Assembly: GCF_008704995.1 (NCBI RefSeq)
Contig: NZ_CP023747.1
Location: 1,054,001 to 1,118,000 of the forward strand
Direction: 5' to 3'
DNA length: 64,000 bases
Origin: Streptomyces nodosus
GTDB taxonomy: Bacteria; Actinomycetota; Actinomycetes; Streptomycetales; Streptomycetaceae
Made by a program: the position numbers and the translations under genes. The notes beneath the pieces are model-generated. The model saw nothing but the letters and a program-made list of their open reading frames with translations. It was not told the DNA's origin and ran no database searches. Every line of letters starts with the position of its first letter. Position 1 is the stretch's first letter. This document shows, piece by piece, positions 1 to 9,738 of this stretch.

Positions 1-1650
1 GCCCAGGGACGCGGCCCGTTCCTCCAGGTTCCGCAGCCCGCTGCGCGCCGCGTTCCCCGGCACCCCACCGCCGTCGTCGGTCACCGTGAGGGTCAACTCG
101 CCCCCGGCGAACCGGAGGTGGACGTCCACGGAGCGTGCCCCCGAGTGCCGGGCCGCATTGCTCAGGGCCTCACCGAGGACGGCGATCACATGGTCGGCCA
201 CCTCCCCCGGGACATCGGTGTCCACCAGCCCCTCGATGCGCAGCGCGGGAGCGAAACCCAGCGTGGGGGCCGCGGCGTCGACCGCCTCCGACACCCGCCG
301 GCGCAGACCGGCCCGCTCCTTCGCCCCTCCGCCGTGGGTGCGCAGACCGAAGATGGTGGACCGAATGATCTTGATGGTCTCGTCGAGGTCGTCCACGGTG
401 CGCATGAGCCGTTCGGAGGCCTCGGGGTGGTCCACGAAGCGCTGGGTGCTCTGCAGGGTCATACCGGCCGCGAACAGCCGCTGGATCGCGAGGTCGTGCA
501 GATCGCGGGCGATCCGGTCGCGGTCCTGGAGCAGCGCGATCTGCTCGGCGTCCCGGCGCCGCTCCGCCAGCTCCAGCGCCAGCGCCGCCTGCCCCGCGAA
601 GCCCAGCAGAGGACCGGCGTCGGTCTCCGTGAACGGCGTACGGCCCGCGGTGCGCCCCAGCACCAGCGCCCCGATGGACTTTCCGCTCGCCACCAGGGGC
701 ACCCCGACCACCGGACCCAGCCCGGCCCACAGCACCGAATCCGGCTCGATCCGGGGGTCCTGCCGGATGTCGGGGCTGGTCAGGGGCTCCGCCGCGCTCA
801 GCACGGCTTCCACGAACCCGTCCTGCCCGGACATCACCAGACCGCTGCGCCGCTCCGCCTCGAGGCCCACCGCGAACAGCGGCCGCAGCGTCTCCTCCCC
901 CGACACCCGCTCGGCGATCATCCCCACATCGGCGGAGACGATCCCCCGCGCCTGCTCGACGATCAACTCCAGCACCTCCGGGCTGGGGGCACCCGACAGC
1001 AGGGCGCTGGTGACCTGGGAACTCGCCCTCAGCCAGCGCTCACGCAGCCGTGTCTCCTCGTAGAGCCGGGCGTTCTCGACGGCGACACCGGCCGCCACCG
1101 CCAGGGTGGACAGCACCGCCTCGTCCTCGGGGTCGAACTCCTCGGCGCCGCGCTTCTCGGTGAGGTACAGGTTCCCGAAGACCCGGTCGCGCACCCGGAT
1201 GGGGACGCCGAGGAAGGAGTGCATCGGCGGGTGGTGGGCCGGGAAGCCGTAGGAGGCGGGGTGCTCCGAGAGCTCGGTCAGCCGCAGTGGCTCGGGGTGC
1301 CGGATGAGTTCGCCCAGGATGCCGTGGCCGCTGGGCAGCGCCCCGATCCTGCCGCGTTCCTCGTCGTCGATGCCCACGGTGAGGAACTGCGCGAGCATAC
1401 GGTCGTCGCCGATGACGCCCAGCGCGCCGTACTCGGCGTCCACCAGCACCACGGCCGCCTCGACGATGCTCCGCAGCACCTGCGGCAGATCGAGCTCCCG
1501 CCCGACCGACAGCACCGCTTCCAGCAGGCTGTGCACCCGGTCCTGGGTGCCGCGCGCCGAGTCGATGCGGGCCTGCAACTCGTCCAGCAAGTCGTCAAGG
1601 CGCAGCTTGGGCAGGTGCTGCTCCGTCCGCCCACGCCCTTCCCGGCTCAT
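1..1650 (-). CDS. DevS/DosS-like GAF sensor histidine kinase (3' end beyond window)
   Basis: Soluble two-component sensor kinase cut by the left edge. It starts at the ATG whose complement is at 1648-1650. Read leftward it has two GAF domains (about residues 40-200 and 215-370), a HisKA_3 dimerisation helix with the phospho-acceptor motif RDLHDLAIQRLF, and an HATPase with N-box GEALSNAARHSGA and G-box TDDGGGVP before the sequence runs out. The first GAF carries HPPMHSFLGVPIRV, resembling the haem-binding GAF of mycobacterial DosS/DevS. From memory, the His of the HPPM stretch is the haem ligand there, so oxygen/NO/CO or redox sensing is an inference. There are no membrane segments. The cognate LuxR-type regulator is probably left of the window. 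Its closeness to the hydrogenase locus fits control of dormancy metabolism but does not prove it. Confidence 0.88.
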   Translation of the reverse strand, partial: MSREGRGRTEQHLPKLRLDDLLDELQARIDSARGTQDRVHSLLEAVLSVGRELDLPQVLRSIVEAAVVLVDAEYGALGVIGDDRMLAQFLTVGIDDEERGRIGALPSGHGILGELIRHPEPLRLTELSEHPASYGFPAHHPPMHSFLGVPIRVRDRVFGNLYLTEKRGAEEFDPEDEAVLSTLAVAAGVAVENARLYEETRLRERWLRASSQVTSALLSGAPSPEVLELIVEQARGIVSADVGMIAERVSGEETLRPLFAVGLEAERRSGLVMSGQDGFVEAVLSAAEPLTSPDIRQDPRIEPDSVLWAGLGPVVGVPLVASGKSIGALVLGRTAGRTPFTETDAGPLLGFAGQAALALELAERRRDAEQIALLQDRDRIARDLHDLAIQRLFAAGMTLQSTQRFVDHPEASERLMRTVDDLDETIKIIRSTIFGLRTHGGGAKERAGLRRRVSEAVDAAAPTLGFAPALRIEGLVDTDVPGEVADHVIAVLGEALSNAARHSGARSVDVHLRFAGGELTLTVTDDGGGVPGNAARSGLRNLEERAASLG

Positions 1651-1873
1651 CGCTCCTCCGACCGAATCACGCAGACGCATCACGCAGACCAGGTGCGGAT
1701 CAACGGCAACTCTCAGCCCTCACGATACTGGTTCATGCACCGGAGTGACGATCAGAGCGGGCATTTCCCGAGCCGCTCCGCCGCCCCCGGCGGCCACCTC
1801 CAGGTCACGCGCCGTCCGCTTTACACCTAATGTGCTGTTCAGATGACCGACGGTCAGGACATGGGGTGACAGG

Positions 1874-3046
1874 GTGGCGCAGACGGGCGGCCCGGCGGCC
1901 GGGCCGGGGCGAGGGCGCGGCAAGGGCGCCGTCGTGCTGGGCAGCAGACCGCCCCGCCCGGTACGGGCCCCTCGGCGCGCCCCGGCCGCCCGCCAGGTCC
2001 CGGAGGCCGAACGCACGGTCCCCTGGCTGCGCGTCGCCGCCGCCTACGCCTGGCGCCTGATCCTCGTCGGGACCGCCGTCTACGGCGTCTTCACCGTGCT
2101 GGGACGCTTCCAGCTGGTCGCCGCGTCCCTGTTCCTCGCCCTGGTGATCACCTCGGTGCTGCGGCCCCTCACCGATCTGCTGAGCCGCCGGATGCCGCGC
2201 CCCCTCGGCGTCGCGCTCTCCCTGATCGGCAGCCTGCTGCTGCTGTTCTCCCTGCTCGCCCTCGTGGGCGAGGCGGTGGCGGGCGAGTCGGCGAAGCTGG
2301 CCGGGGAGTTCCGCGGGGGCATCCGGCAGATCGAGAGCTGGCTCGAGAGACCGCCGTTCCGGCTCAGCCAGCGCAGGCTCTCCGAGTTGCAGCACCAGGT
2401 CACCTCCTATCTCTCCGCGCACCGCGCCCGCCTGTTCAGCAGCGCGGTCAGCGGCCTGGGCCGGGTCGTGGAAGTGGTGACCGGGGCCGCCCTCGCGCTG
2501 TTCTCCTCCGTGTTCTTCCTGCACTCCGGAGAACGACTGTGGTGCTGGGCGAGCGAGTCGCTGCTGCCGCACGCGGCCCGGCCGGTCTGGGACCGCGCCG
2601 GGCGCGCGGCCTGGCACACCTTCGCCGGCTACACCCGGGGCATCATCATCGTGGCCGCCACCAACGCGGTGCTGGTGGGGATCGCGCTGTTTCTGCTGCG
2701 GGTGCCGCTCGCGCTGCCGCTCACCCTGCTGGAGTTCTTCGCCACCTTCGTACCGCTGATCGGCTCCCCGATCGCGCTGGCGGTGGCCACGGTGGTGGCG
2801 CTCGCCGGGCGGGGACCGTTCACGGCGGCGGCCGTGCTGCTGCTCATCGTCGTCATCGGCCAGTTCGAGGGGCATGTGCTGCATCCCCTGGTGATGAGCT
2901 GGGCCGTCCGACTGCACCCGCTGGTCATCGCGGTGTCCGTCATCGCGGGGTCCATCGTCGCGGGTGTGATCGGCGCCGTGGTGGCCGTCCCGTTCGTCTC
3001 CGTGGCCTGGGCGGTGCTCCAGGCACTGCGCCGGGCGCCTCCCTAG
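1874..3046 (+). CDS. AI-2E family (PerM-like) membrane transporter
   Basis: Integral membrane protein of 390 residues starting at GTG. After a basic, Pro/Arg-rich N-tail of about 50 residues come several hydrophobic helices: a pair near residues 58-90, one near 110-130, and a C-terminal block around 200-385. The central hydrophilic stretch (about 140-190) is typical of the family. The C-terminal half contains the characteristic FFATFVPLIGSPIALAVATV and GHVLHPLVMSWAVRLHPLVI segments. Family members are proposed exporters of small molecules or ions (PerM, TqsA), but the substrate here is unknown. The gene is divergent from the sensor kinase with about 220 bp between them and looks monocistronic. 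Confidence 0.87.
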   Translation: MAQTGGPAAGPGRGRGKGAVVLGSRPPRPVRAPRRAPAARQVPEAERTVPWLRVAAAYAWRLILVGTAVYGVFTVLGRFQLVAASLFLALVITSVLRPLTDLLSRRMPRPLGVALSLIGSLLLLFSLLALVGEAVAGESAKLAGEFRGGIRQIESWLERPPFRLSQRRLSELQHQVTSYLSAHRARLFSSAVSGLGRVVEVVTGAALALFSSVFFLHSGERLWCWASESLLPHAARPVWDRAGRAAWHTFAGYTRGIIIVAATNAVLVGIALFLLRVPLALPLTLLEFFATFVPLIGSPIALAVATVVALAGRGPFTAAAVLLLIVVIGQFEGHVLHPLVMSWAVRLHPLVIAVSVIAGSIVAGVIGAVVAVPFVSVAWAVLQALRRAPP

Positions 3047-3136
3047 AGGGTGTGTCGTTCCGGGGCGCGTGGGCCGCTGTGCCGTGCCACGCTGGGCTGA
3101 CGGGGCGGGACGCCGGCCGGAGACACGGGAGGCGCT

Positions 3137-4705
3137 GTGGACCCCGAGGAGCGCGACACCGCCGGACACGGGACGGGACGGCTGTGGCTGCCTCGCCGCC
3201 GCTTCCTGGGAGCGTGCGCCGGCCTCGGGCTCGCCACCGCGACGGCCGCCGCCTGCGATCCGGCCCCCGGGCACCGGGGTGACCGTTCGCTTCGGCCCGA
3301 ATCGGAGCGGGACCGCCCGGGGACGCCCGACTGGCGCATCCGGTCCCGGGGGCCCGCCACCGCGGTCGCCGGTTACGCCGATCGGGTGAGTGTGACCCCG
3401 GGCCAGGAGTGCGGCCTGTATGTCTCCACCACCGCGTCCTCCTTCCGGGTCTCGGCCTACCGCATCGGCTGGTACGGAGGGGCCCAGGCCCGGCTCGTCT
3501 GGTCCTCGGGCCGCATACCGGGGCGGGTCCAGCCGGGACCGCGCCTGCTGCCCGGCACCCGCACGGTCCGCGCGGACTGGCGGCGCACCCTCACCGTGGA
3601 CACCGGAGGCTGGCCGGAGGGCGCGTATCTGCTGCGACTGGACGCGGACAACGGCCGGCAGCGCCACATCCCGCTGATCGTGCGCTCCGCCCGGGGCGCC
3701 GGCCGCACGGTCCTGATGCACGCGCCCGCCACCTGGCAGGCCTACAACCGATGGGGCGGCTACAGCCTCTACTCCGGTCCCTCCGGCGCCTACGCCACCC
3801 GTTCCCTCGCCGTCAGCTTCGACCGGCCCTACGACTCCGACGGCGCGGAGAAGTTCCTGGTGTACGAGCGGGCGGCGGTGGTGCTGGCCGAACGGCTCGG
3901 CATCCCCCTCGCCTACACCACCGGGACGGACGTGCACCACGACCCGGAGGTGCTGCGCGGCGCGTCCGCCGTGCTCAGCCTGGGCCACGACGAGTACTGG
4001 ACCCCGCAACAGCGGCAGCACATCACCCGGGCCCGGGACACCGGCACCAATGTCGCGTTCCTGGGCGCCAACACCTGTTTCCGCCGGGTCCGCCTCGAGC
4101 GGGGCGGGACCCGGCCCGAGTCCACCGTGGTCTGCTACAAGACCTCCGTCCGGGACGACCCCTGGTACTCCGCCCGGCCCTCCCTGGCGACCACCGACTT
4201 CCGCCAGGAGCCCGCGCCCGACCCCGAGTCCTCGCTCACCGGAGTGCTCTACGAGGGCTATCCGACGGACGCGCCGTATGTGGTCCTCGACGCGGACCAC
4301 TGGGTGTACGAGGGCACGGGCGTACGCCCCGGCGACGGCTTCGACCACCTGGTCGGCGTCGAGTACGACCGGGTCACCCCGGGTGCCCCCGTCCCCGAGC
4401 CGCTGGAGATCACGGCCCACTCGCCCCTGGTGTGCAACGGCCGCCGCAGCCACGGCGACTCGGCCTACTACACGGTCCCGAGCGGGGCGGGCGTCTTCGC
4501 GACCGGCACCATGCGCTGGGTGGAGGGGCTGATGGCCGGCACCCCCGACGGCGGCCACGACCACGGCATGGACGGCCGCACCCGGGTCTTTGTGACCCGT
4601 ACGACCGAGAACCTGCTGCGCGCCTTCGCCGAGGGCCCGGCCGCCCGCCGGCGCCCGGCACCCCGTCCCAATGTGCGCGAGGTGTACAAGCACCCGGCCC
4701 GATAG
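3137..4705 (+). CDS. Tat-exported N,N-dimethylformamidase beta-subunit-like protein
   Basis: Protein of 522 residues starting at GTG. A twin-arginine signal (LPRRRFLGACAGLGLATATA) lies near residues 18-37 and is followed by AAAC, which could serve as a lipobox, so it is exported folded by Tat and may be lipid-anchored. The mature part has the pattern of the large-subunit C-terminal domain of N,N-dimethylformamidase: YRIGWYGG, then APATWQAYNRWGG, SFDRPY, SLGHDEYWT and FLGANTCFRRVR. Family homology suggests an amidase-like or glutamine-amidotransferase-like fold. The real substrate is unknown and amide hydrolysis has not been shown for secreted actinobacterial members. No small subunit is encoded nearby. 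Confidence 0.8.
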   Translation: MDPEERDTAGHGTGRLWLPRRRFLGACAGLGLATATAAACDPAPGHRGDRSLRPESERDRPGTPDWRIRSRGPATAVAGYADRVSVTPGQECGLYVSTTASSFRVSAYRIGWYGGAQARLVWSSGRIPGRVQPGPRLLPGTRTVRADWRRTLTVDTGGWPEGAYLLRLDADNGRQRHIPLIVRSARGAGRTVLMHAPATWQAYNRWGGYSLYSGPSGAYATRSLAVSFDRPYDSDGAEKFLVYERAAVVLAERLGIPLAYTTGTDVHHDPEVLRGASAVLSLGHDEYWTPQQRQHITRARDTGTNVAFLGANTCFRRVRLERGGTRPESTVVCYKTSVRDDPWYSARPSLATTDFRQEPAPDPESSLTGVLYEGYPTDAPYVVLDADHWVYEGTGVRPGDGFDHLVGVEYDRVTPGAPVPEPLEITAHSPLVCNGRRSHGDSAYYTVPSGAGVFATGTMRWVEGLMAGTPDGGHDHGMDGRTRVFVTRTTENLLRAFAEGPAARRRPAPRPNVREVYKHPAR

Positions 4706-4794
4706 CCCCGCAGCCCGATGGCCCCGCACACCGCGGCGCGCCTCACCGGCGCACGGCCTTCGCGGACCGTCGTGCCTCTGGTGCTGTGACCGGG

Positions 4795-5874
4795 TCAGCA
4801 GATCCTCGGCAGCTGCTCCCCGATCGGCATGTCCACCACCCGGGTGCCGCCGAGCCCGGTGCGGGCCACCACCATGCCCGGGTGGTCCTCCACCGCCTCG
4901 CCGATGATCACGGATTCCCGGCCCAGCGGATGGGCCCGCATGGCGTCCAGCACCGCGTCGGCGTGCGGCCGGGGGACGAACGCCACCAGCTTGCCCTCGT
5001 TGGCGACGTACAGGGGGTCGAGGCCCAGCACCGCACAGGCGTTGGCCACGGCCGGCGGGACCGGGATCTCGCGCTCCGTGACGGCGACCCCGGTGCCCGA
5101 GGCGGCGGCGATCTCGTTCAGCACCGCCGCCAGCCCGCCCCGGGTGGGATCGCGCAGGACGTGCAGATCCGGGGTGACGGCCAGCATCGCCTCGACCAGA
5201 GTGCCGAGGGCCGCGCAGTCGCTCTCGATCTCCACACCGAACTCCAGGCCCTCACGGACACTCATGACGGCCACCCCGTGCACACCCATCGCCCCGCTGA
5301 CGATCACCACATCGCCGGGCACCACCCGCTGCGGCCGCAGATCCACACCGGCCGGGATCAGTCCGATGCCGGCCGTGTTGACGTAGATGCCGTCGCCGTG
5401 ACCGGCCTCCACCACCTTGGTGTCGCCCGTGGCCACCTCCACCCCGGCGGTCCGCGCCGCCACACCGAGCGCCTCGGCCACCCGGGCGACGGTCTCCGTC
5501 TCGACGCCCTCCTCCAGGATGAATCCGCAGGAGAGATAGGAGGCCCGGGCGCCGCTCATGGCGAGATCGTTGACGGTGCCGTTGACGGCGAGGTCACCGA
5601 TGCTGCCGCCGGGGAAGAACAGCGGGCGGACGACGAAGGAGTCGGTGGAGAAGGCCAGCCGGACGCCCCCCAGCGACACGGCCGCGGCGTCGCCGAGCTG
5701 GGCGAGCGCCTCCCCTCCGAAGGCGGGCGCGAAGACATGCCGGACCAGTTCGGCCGAGAGGGCCCCGCCCCCGCCGTGGCCCATGACGATACGGGGCTGG
5801 TCGCGCAGCGGGGCCGGACAGGTCCAGGCCGCCGGGTCCAGGGCCGGGGGTCGCAGATCGACGGTGTCAGACAA
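4795..5874 (-). CDS. hypE: Hydrogenase maturation protein HypE
   Basis: HypE dehydrates the thiocarboxamide placed on its C-terminal cysteine by HypF to a thiocyanate and passes cyanide to the iron on HypCD. The 359-residue protein ends in LPRIC, the expected terminal Cys. It has the AIR-synthase-like N-half with [22 protein letters not shown] and the [18 protein letters not shown] region, and the C-half with [15 protein letters not shown]. The start appears to be TTG (complement at 5872-5874), overlapping the hypD stop by 8 bases. No ATG or GTG lies in frame upstream of the conserved part. Last gene of the leftward hyp operon. Confidence 0.97.
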   Translation of the reverse strand: MSDTVDLRPPALDPAAWTCPAPLRDQPRIVMGHGGGGALSAELVRHVFAPAFGGEALAQLGDAAAVSLGGVRLAFSTDSFVVRPLFFPGGSIGDLAVNGTVNDLAMSGARASYLSCGFILEEGVETETVARVAEALGVAARTAGVEVATGDTKVVEAGHGDGIYVNTAGIGLIPAGVDLRPQRVVPGDVVIVSGAMGVHGVAVMSVREGLEFGVEIESDCAALGTLVEAMLAVTPDLHVLRDPTRGGLAAVLNEIAAASGTGVAVTEREIPVPPAVANACAVLGLDPLYVANEGKLVAFVPRPHADAVLDAMRAHPLGRESVIIGEAVEDHPGMVVARTGLGGTRVVDMPIGEQLPRIC

Positions 5875-6991
5875 CGGAGGTCGCCTCCCGGGGCGCGGGG
5901 CTGATGTCCAGGCGCCGGTAGAGGTAGTACGCGGCGCAGGCGCCCTCGCTGGAGACCATGGTGGCCCCGAGCGGGGTGCGGGGGGTGCACAGGGTGCCGA
6001 AGGCCTCGCACTCGTGCGGCTTGAGCAGGCCCTGGAGGACCTCGCCGCTGCGGCACTCGGCCGGTTCGCTGGTCCGGATGTCCTCGACCGAGAAGCGGTG
6101 CTCGGCGTCGTACTCCCGGTACTTCGGGGACAGCCGCCAGCCGCTGCCGGGGATCATGCCGATGCCCCGCCAGGAGCGGTCGGTGACCTCGAAGACGTCC
6201 TCCAGCATGGCCTTGGCCGCCTGGTTCCCCTCGGGCCGTACGGCGCGCGGGTAGGCGTTGTCGACGGTGTGCTCGCCGCGCTCCAGCTGGGCCACGGTCC
6301 GGCGTACGCCCTCCAGGATGTCCAGCGGTTCGAACCCGGTCACCACGATCGGGACGCGATGGCGCTCCGCCAGCTCCGGGTACTCGTCCACGCCCATCAC
6401 GCTGCACACATGCCCCGCGGCGAGGAAGGCCTGCACCCGGCAGCTCGGGGATTGCATGATCGCCTCGATGGCGGGGGGCACCCGCACATGGGACACCAGC
6501 AGGCTGAAGTTCCGCACCCCCAGCCTGCGGGCCTGGTACACCGTCATGGCGTTGGGCGGCGCGGTGGTCTCGAAGCCGATCCCGAAGAACACCACCTGCC
6601 GGTCCGGGTTCTGCCGGGCGATCGTCAGGGCGTCCAGCGGCGAATACACCACCCGTACGTCCCCGCCCTCGCCCCGCACCCGGAACAGGTCCCGTCCGGT
6701 GCCGGGCACCCGGAGCATGTCACCGAAGGAGCAGAAGATCACCTCGGGGCGGGAGGCGATCTCCAGTGCCTTGTCGATGACCTCCAGCGGGGTCACACAC
6801 ACCGGGCAGCCCGGACCGTGGATCAACTCCACCTGTTCGGGCAGCAGTTGGTCGATGCCATGGCGGATGATCGAGTGGGTCTGTCCGCCGCAGACCTCCA
6901 TCAGCGCCCAGGGCCTGGTGACCGTGGCATGGATCTCGTCGAGGAGCCTGCGCGCCAGGTCCGGGTTCTGGAACTCGTCGATGTACTTCAC
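5867..6991 (-). CDS. hypD: Hydrogenase maturation protein HypD
   Basis: Iron-sulfur scaffold protein of 374 residues which, with HypC, assembles the Fe(CN)2CO unit of the [NiFe] site. Conserved HypD elements are present: the [14 protein letters not shown] segment, [25 protein letters not shown], and the C-terminal Cys-rich stretch [20 protein letters not shown] followed by GTLC. The start is GTG at 6989-6991 and overlaps the hypC stop (GTGA), so the two partners are translationally coupled. It is full length for the family. Confidence 0.97.
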   Translation of the reverse strand: MKYIDEFQNPDLARRLLDEIHATVTRPWALMEVCGGQTHSIIRHGIDQLLPEQVELIHGPGCPVCVTPLEVIDKALEIASRPEVIFCSFGDMLRVPGTGRDLFRVRGEGGDVRVVYSPLDALTIARQNPDRQVVFFGIGFETTAPPNAMTVYQARRLGVRNFSLLVSHVRVPPAIEAIMQSPSCRVQAFLAAGHVCSVMGVDEYPELAERHRVPIVVTGFEPLDILEGVRRTVAQLERGEHTVDNAYPRAVRPEGNQAAKAMLEDVFEVTDRSWRGIGMIPGSGWRLSPKYREYDAEHRFSVEDIRTSEPAECRSGEVLQGLLKPHECEAFGTLCTPRTPLGATMVSSEGACAAYYLYRRLDISPAPREATSVV

Positions 6992-7296
6992 TTGCGCGCC
7001 TCCTCGCGCTTGGGCGGAGGCGTTCCGCCCGCCTCCGCGGCCAGCTCCCAGGGATCACCGAACTCCTCCTGGAGCATGCCGAGGCTCTCGAAGAGTTCGA
7101 GCGTCTGCCGGGCCGATTCCTCGTCCAGGCGTTGCAGGGCGAAGCCGACATGGACGACGGCGTACTCGCCGACCTGGAGGTCGGGCAGATACTCCAGGCA
7201 CACCTCCTTGACCACCCCGCCGAAGTCGACGTCGGCCATCCGGGTGCCGTCACGTTCCTCGATCTTCACCACTCTGCCGGGTACCGCCAGGCACAT
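6988..7296 (-). CDS. hypC: Hydrogenase assembly chaperone HypC/HupF
   Basis: Small chaperone of 102 residues that carries the Fe(CN)2CO group with HypD and delivers it to the large-subunit precursor. The start [17 protein letters not shown] gives the essential Cys2, and the beta-barrel core ([19 protein letters not shown], then [18 protein letters not shown]) is intact. The C-terminal tail of about 25 residues, charged with Arg/Lys/Glu, is longer than in enteric HypC. It lies 54 bp downstream of hypF and overlaps hypD by four bases. Only one hypC is present, so it must serve the single large subunit here. Confidence 0.96.
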   Translation of the reverse strand: MCLAVPGRVVKIEERDGTRMADVDFGGVVKEVCLEYLPDLQVGEYAVVHVGFALQRLDEESARQTLELFESLGMLQEEFGDPWELAAEAGGTPPPKREEARK

Positions 7297-7350
7297 GGGC
7301 CTCTCCTCGCTGTGGATCGTGCATGGCCCGGCGCCGCCGGGGCCGGTCGG

Positions 7351-9738
7351 TCAGCCGGGGGCGCCTCCTGCGCGCGCGGCCACCATGAGCTGCCCCAGGG
7401 CCAGTCCGCCGTCGCCCGGTGGGACCAGCCGGTGGCGCAGCACCGTGAAGCCGTCCGCGCCCAGAGCCCCGGCGCAGGCCGAGGAGAGCACGGAGTTGAG
7501 GAACACACCGCCGGTCAGGGCGACCGTGTCCACTCCGTGCCGCTCCCGGGCGAGCACACAGAGGCGGTGGACGACGCCGGTGACGGCCCGGTGGAAGCGG
7601 GCCGCGATCAGGTCCGGTCCGGTGCCCGCGCGCAGGTCGTCCACGATCGCCGCGAGCACGGGTGCCGGATCCGCGCGGAGCGGGCCGCCGTCCTCCTCGG
7701 CCGCCCTGACGGCGAAGGCGTAGGCGGCCGTGTCCCCGGCGGGTCCCCGCAGCGCGGCGGCCTCCAGTTCGACCGCGGCCTGGGCCTCGTAGCCCGCCCG
7801 GTGGCAGACGCCCGCCAGAGAGGACACCGCGTCGAAGAGCCGGCCCATGCTGGAGGTGGGCACACAGTTCAGATTCCGCTCCAACTGCCGTTCCAGTACG
7901 CGGCGTTCACCGGGCGGGCAGGCGGCAGCGCAGGGCAGCTCCGCCGACCAGCGGATCCCGGCGGTCCACAGATGGGCGAGTGCCATCCGGTACGGCCGGT
8001 GGATCGCGGCGTCTCCCCCGGGCAGCGGCACATACGCCAGATGTCCGAACCGGGTGCAGCCGTCGTAGTCCGCGAGCAGGAACTCCCCGCCCCACACCGC
8101 CCCGTCGTCCCCGTAGCCGGTGCCGTCGAAGGCGACGCCGAGCACCGGCCGACTGCCGTCGAGTCCGTGTTCGGCCATCGCGGCGGCGACATGGGCGTGA
8201 TGGTGCTGGACCCGGACGACAGGTCGGCCCCCCGCGTTGCGGTCGGCCCACCGGGCGGAGCGGTAGCCGGGATGCCGGTCGGCCGCCAGCAGTCGCGGCC
8301 GCACGGGGGTGATGGCCTCCAGCTGGGTCACGGCACGGCCGAAGGCCCGCTGGGTGGCGAGGTCGTCCATGTCCCCGATGTGAGCGGACAGCCAGGCCCG
8401 GCGTCCCTCGCCCAGACAGAACACGTTCTTGAGGTCCCCGCCGACGGCGAGCGCCGGACGCACGGGCACCGGCAGCGTCAGCGGCAGCGGCGCATAGCCG
8501 CGGGCGCGCCGCACGATCAGCGGCTGTCCGTCGCAGACCCGCACCACGGAGTCGTCGCAGGGCACATGGATCGGCCGGTCGTGCATCAGCCAGGCGTCGG
8601 CCAGTCGCGCCAGCCGCTCCAGTGCCTCGGTGTCGTCGGTGACGATGGGCTCGCCGGACACATTGCCGCTGGTCATGACGAGCAGCCGGGGGCCCTCGGG
8701 GTCGCCGGGCAGACCGAGCAGCAGATGGTGCACGGGGGTGTACGGCAGCATGATGCCGAGGTCGGGACTGCCGGGGGCGACCGCCTCGGCCGGGCCGGGG
8801 ATCTCCGTGCCCCGCGGTTCCGGGACGCGGCGGCGCAGCAGCACGATGGGCCGGCCGGCGCCGGTGAGCAGACCGCGCTCCTCGGGAGTGATCCGGACCG
8901 ACTGCTCGACGGTGTCGAGGTCCTGGGCCATCAGGGCGAACGGTTTGGCTCCCCTGGCCTTGCGGCGGCGCAGCCGGGCGACGGCCGCGGGATTCATGGC
9001 GTCGCAGGCCAGGTGGTAGCCGCCGAGGCCCTTGACGGCGAGGATCGCGCCGCGCGCCAGAAGTGCCCGGGCCCCGTCGACGGGGTCTCCCGCGGCGGGT
9101 GCCGGGGGGCCGTCCCCGTCCGGCGGAGGGACGAGCAGTCGCAGCCGTGGCCCGCAGGAGCGGCAGGCGACCGGCTGGGCGTGGAAGCGGCGGTCGGCCG
9201 GATCCACGTACTCGTGGGCACAGTCGGGGCACAGCGGGAACCCGGCCATGGTGGTGTGGGCCCGGTCGTAGGGCAGACCGGTGACGATCGTGAACCGCGG
9301 GCCGCAGTGGGTGCAGGTGACGAAGGGGTGGCGGTGGCGCCGGTCGGCGGGGTCGGCCAGTTCGCTCAGGCAGGCGGCACAGGTGGCCGTGTCGGGCGGG
9401 ATCAGGGTTCCGGCCGGTCCGTCGGTGCGGGAGGCGAGGATGGTGAACGCGGTGTCGCCGACGGTGGGGATCTCCCGGTGCTCCACCAGGTCCACGCGGG
9501 CCAGCGGTGGCGCCTCCGCCGCGAGGCGGTCGCAGAACCGGTCGACGGCCCCGGGTGTTCCCTCGACCTCCGCGACGACGCCCTCCGGGGTGTTGGTCAC
9601 ATGGCCCGACAGGCCGAGCCGGGTGGCGAGGGCGTAGACGTGCGGCCGGAAGCCCACGCCCTGCACGACGCCCCGTACCGTGACCTTTCGGCGCAGCGGG
9701 GCCCGGACGGCGACACCCGCCGGGAGCGCACCGCTCAT
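7351..9738 (-). CDS. hypF: Carbamoyltransferase HypF
   Basis: HypF converts carbamoyl phosphate to a carbamoyl-adenylate and carbamoylates the C-terminal Cys of HypE, the source of the cyanide ligands. The 795-residue protein shows the full domain order: an acylphosphatase domain (about 15-105, with GVVQGVGFRPHVYALA), two zinc fingers (CAACLSEL...CTHCGPRF and CPDCAHEY...CRSCGPRL), a YrdC-like domain (about 215-400, containing KGLGGYHLACDA), and a Kae1-like domain with HHHAHVAAAMAEHG and a late ALTGGVFLN motif. The ATG start overlaps the hypB stop by four bases. Confidence 0.97.
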   Translation of the reverse strand: MSGALPAGVAVRAPLRRKVTVRGVVQGVGFRPHVYALATRLGLSGHVTNTPEGVVAEVEGTPGAVDRFCDRLAAEAPPLARVDLVEHREIPTVGDTAFTILASRTDGPAGTLIPPDTATCAACLSELADPADRRHRHPFVTCTHCGPRFTIVTGLPYDRAHTTMAGFPLCPDCAHEYVDPADRRFHAQPVACRSCGPRLRLLVPPPDGDGPPAPAAGDPVDGARALLARGAILAVKGLGGYHLACDAMNPAAVARLRRRKARGAKPFALMAQDLDTVEQSVRITPEERGLLTGAGRPIVLLRRRVPEPRGTEIPGPAEAVAPGSPDLGIMLPYTPVHHLLLGLPGDPEGPRLLVMTSGNVSGEPIVTDDTEALERLARLADAWLMHDRPIHVPCDDSVVRVCDGQPLIVRRARGYAPLPLTLPVPVRPALAVGGDLKNVFCLGEGRRAWLSAHIGDMDDLATQRAFGRAVTQLEAITPVRPRLLAADRHPGYRSARWADRNAGGRPVVRVQHHHAHVAAAMAEHGLDGSRPVLGVAFDGTGYGDDGAVWGGEFLLADYDGCTRFGHLAYVPLPGGDAAIHRPYRMALAHLWTAGIRWSAELPCAAACPPGERRVLERQLERNLNCVPTSSMGRLFDAVSSLAGVCHRAGYEAQAAVELEAAALRGPAGDTAAYAFAVRAAEEDGGPLRADPAPVLAAIVDDLRAGTGPDLIAARFHRAVTGVVHRLCVLARERHGVDTVALTGGVFLNSVLSSACAGALGADGFTVLRHRLVPPGDGGLALGQLMVAARAGGAPG

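Noticed and set aside
118-1830. Long plus-strand open frame of 570 codons
   Set aside because: Antisense shadow of the GAF histidine kinase. No domain, Gln/Arg/His-rich composition typical of the complement of GC-rich coding DNA.
1805-4729. Minus-strand open frame of 974 codons
   Set aside because: Runs antisense through two convincing genes (AI-2E transporter and dimethylformamidase-like protein) and has low-complexity Gly/Arg/Gln composition.
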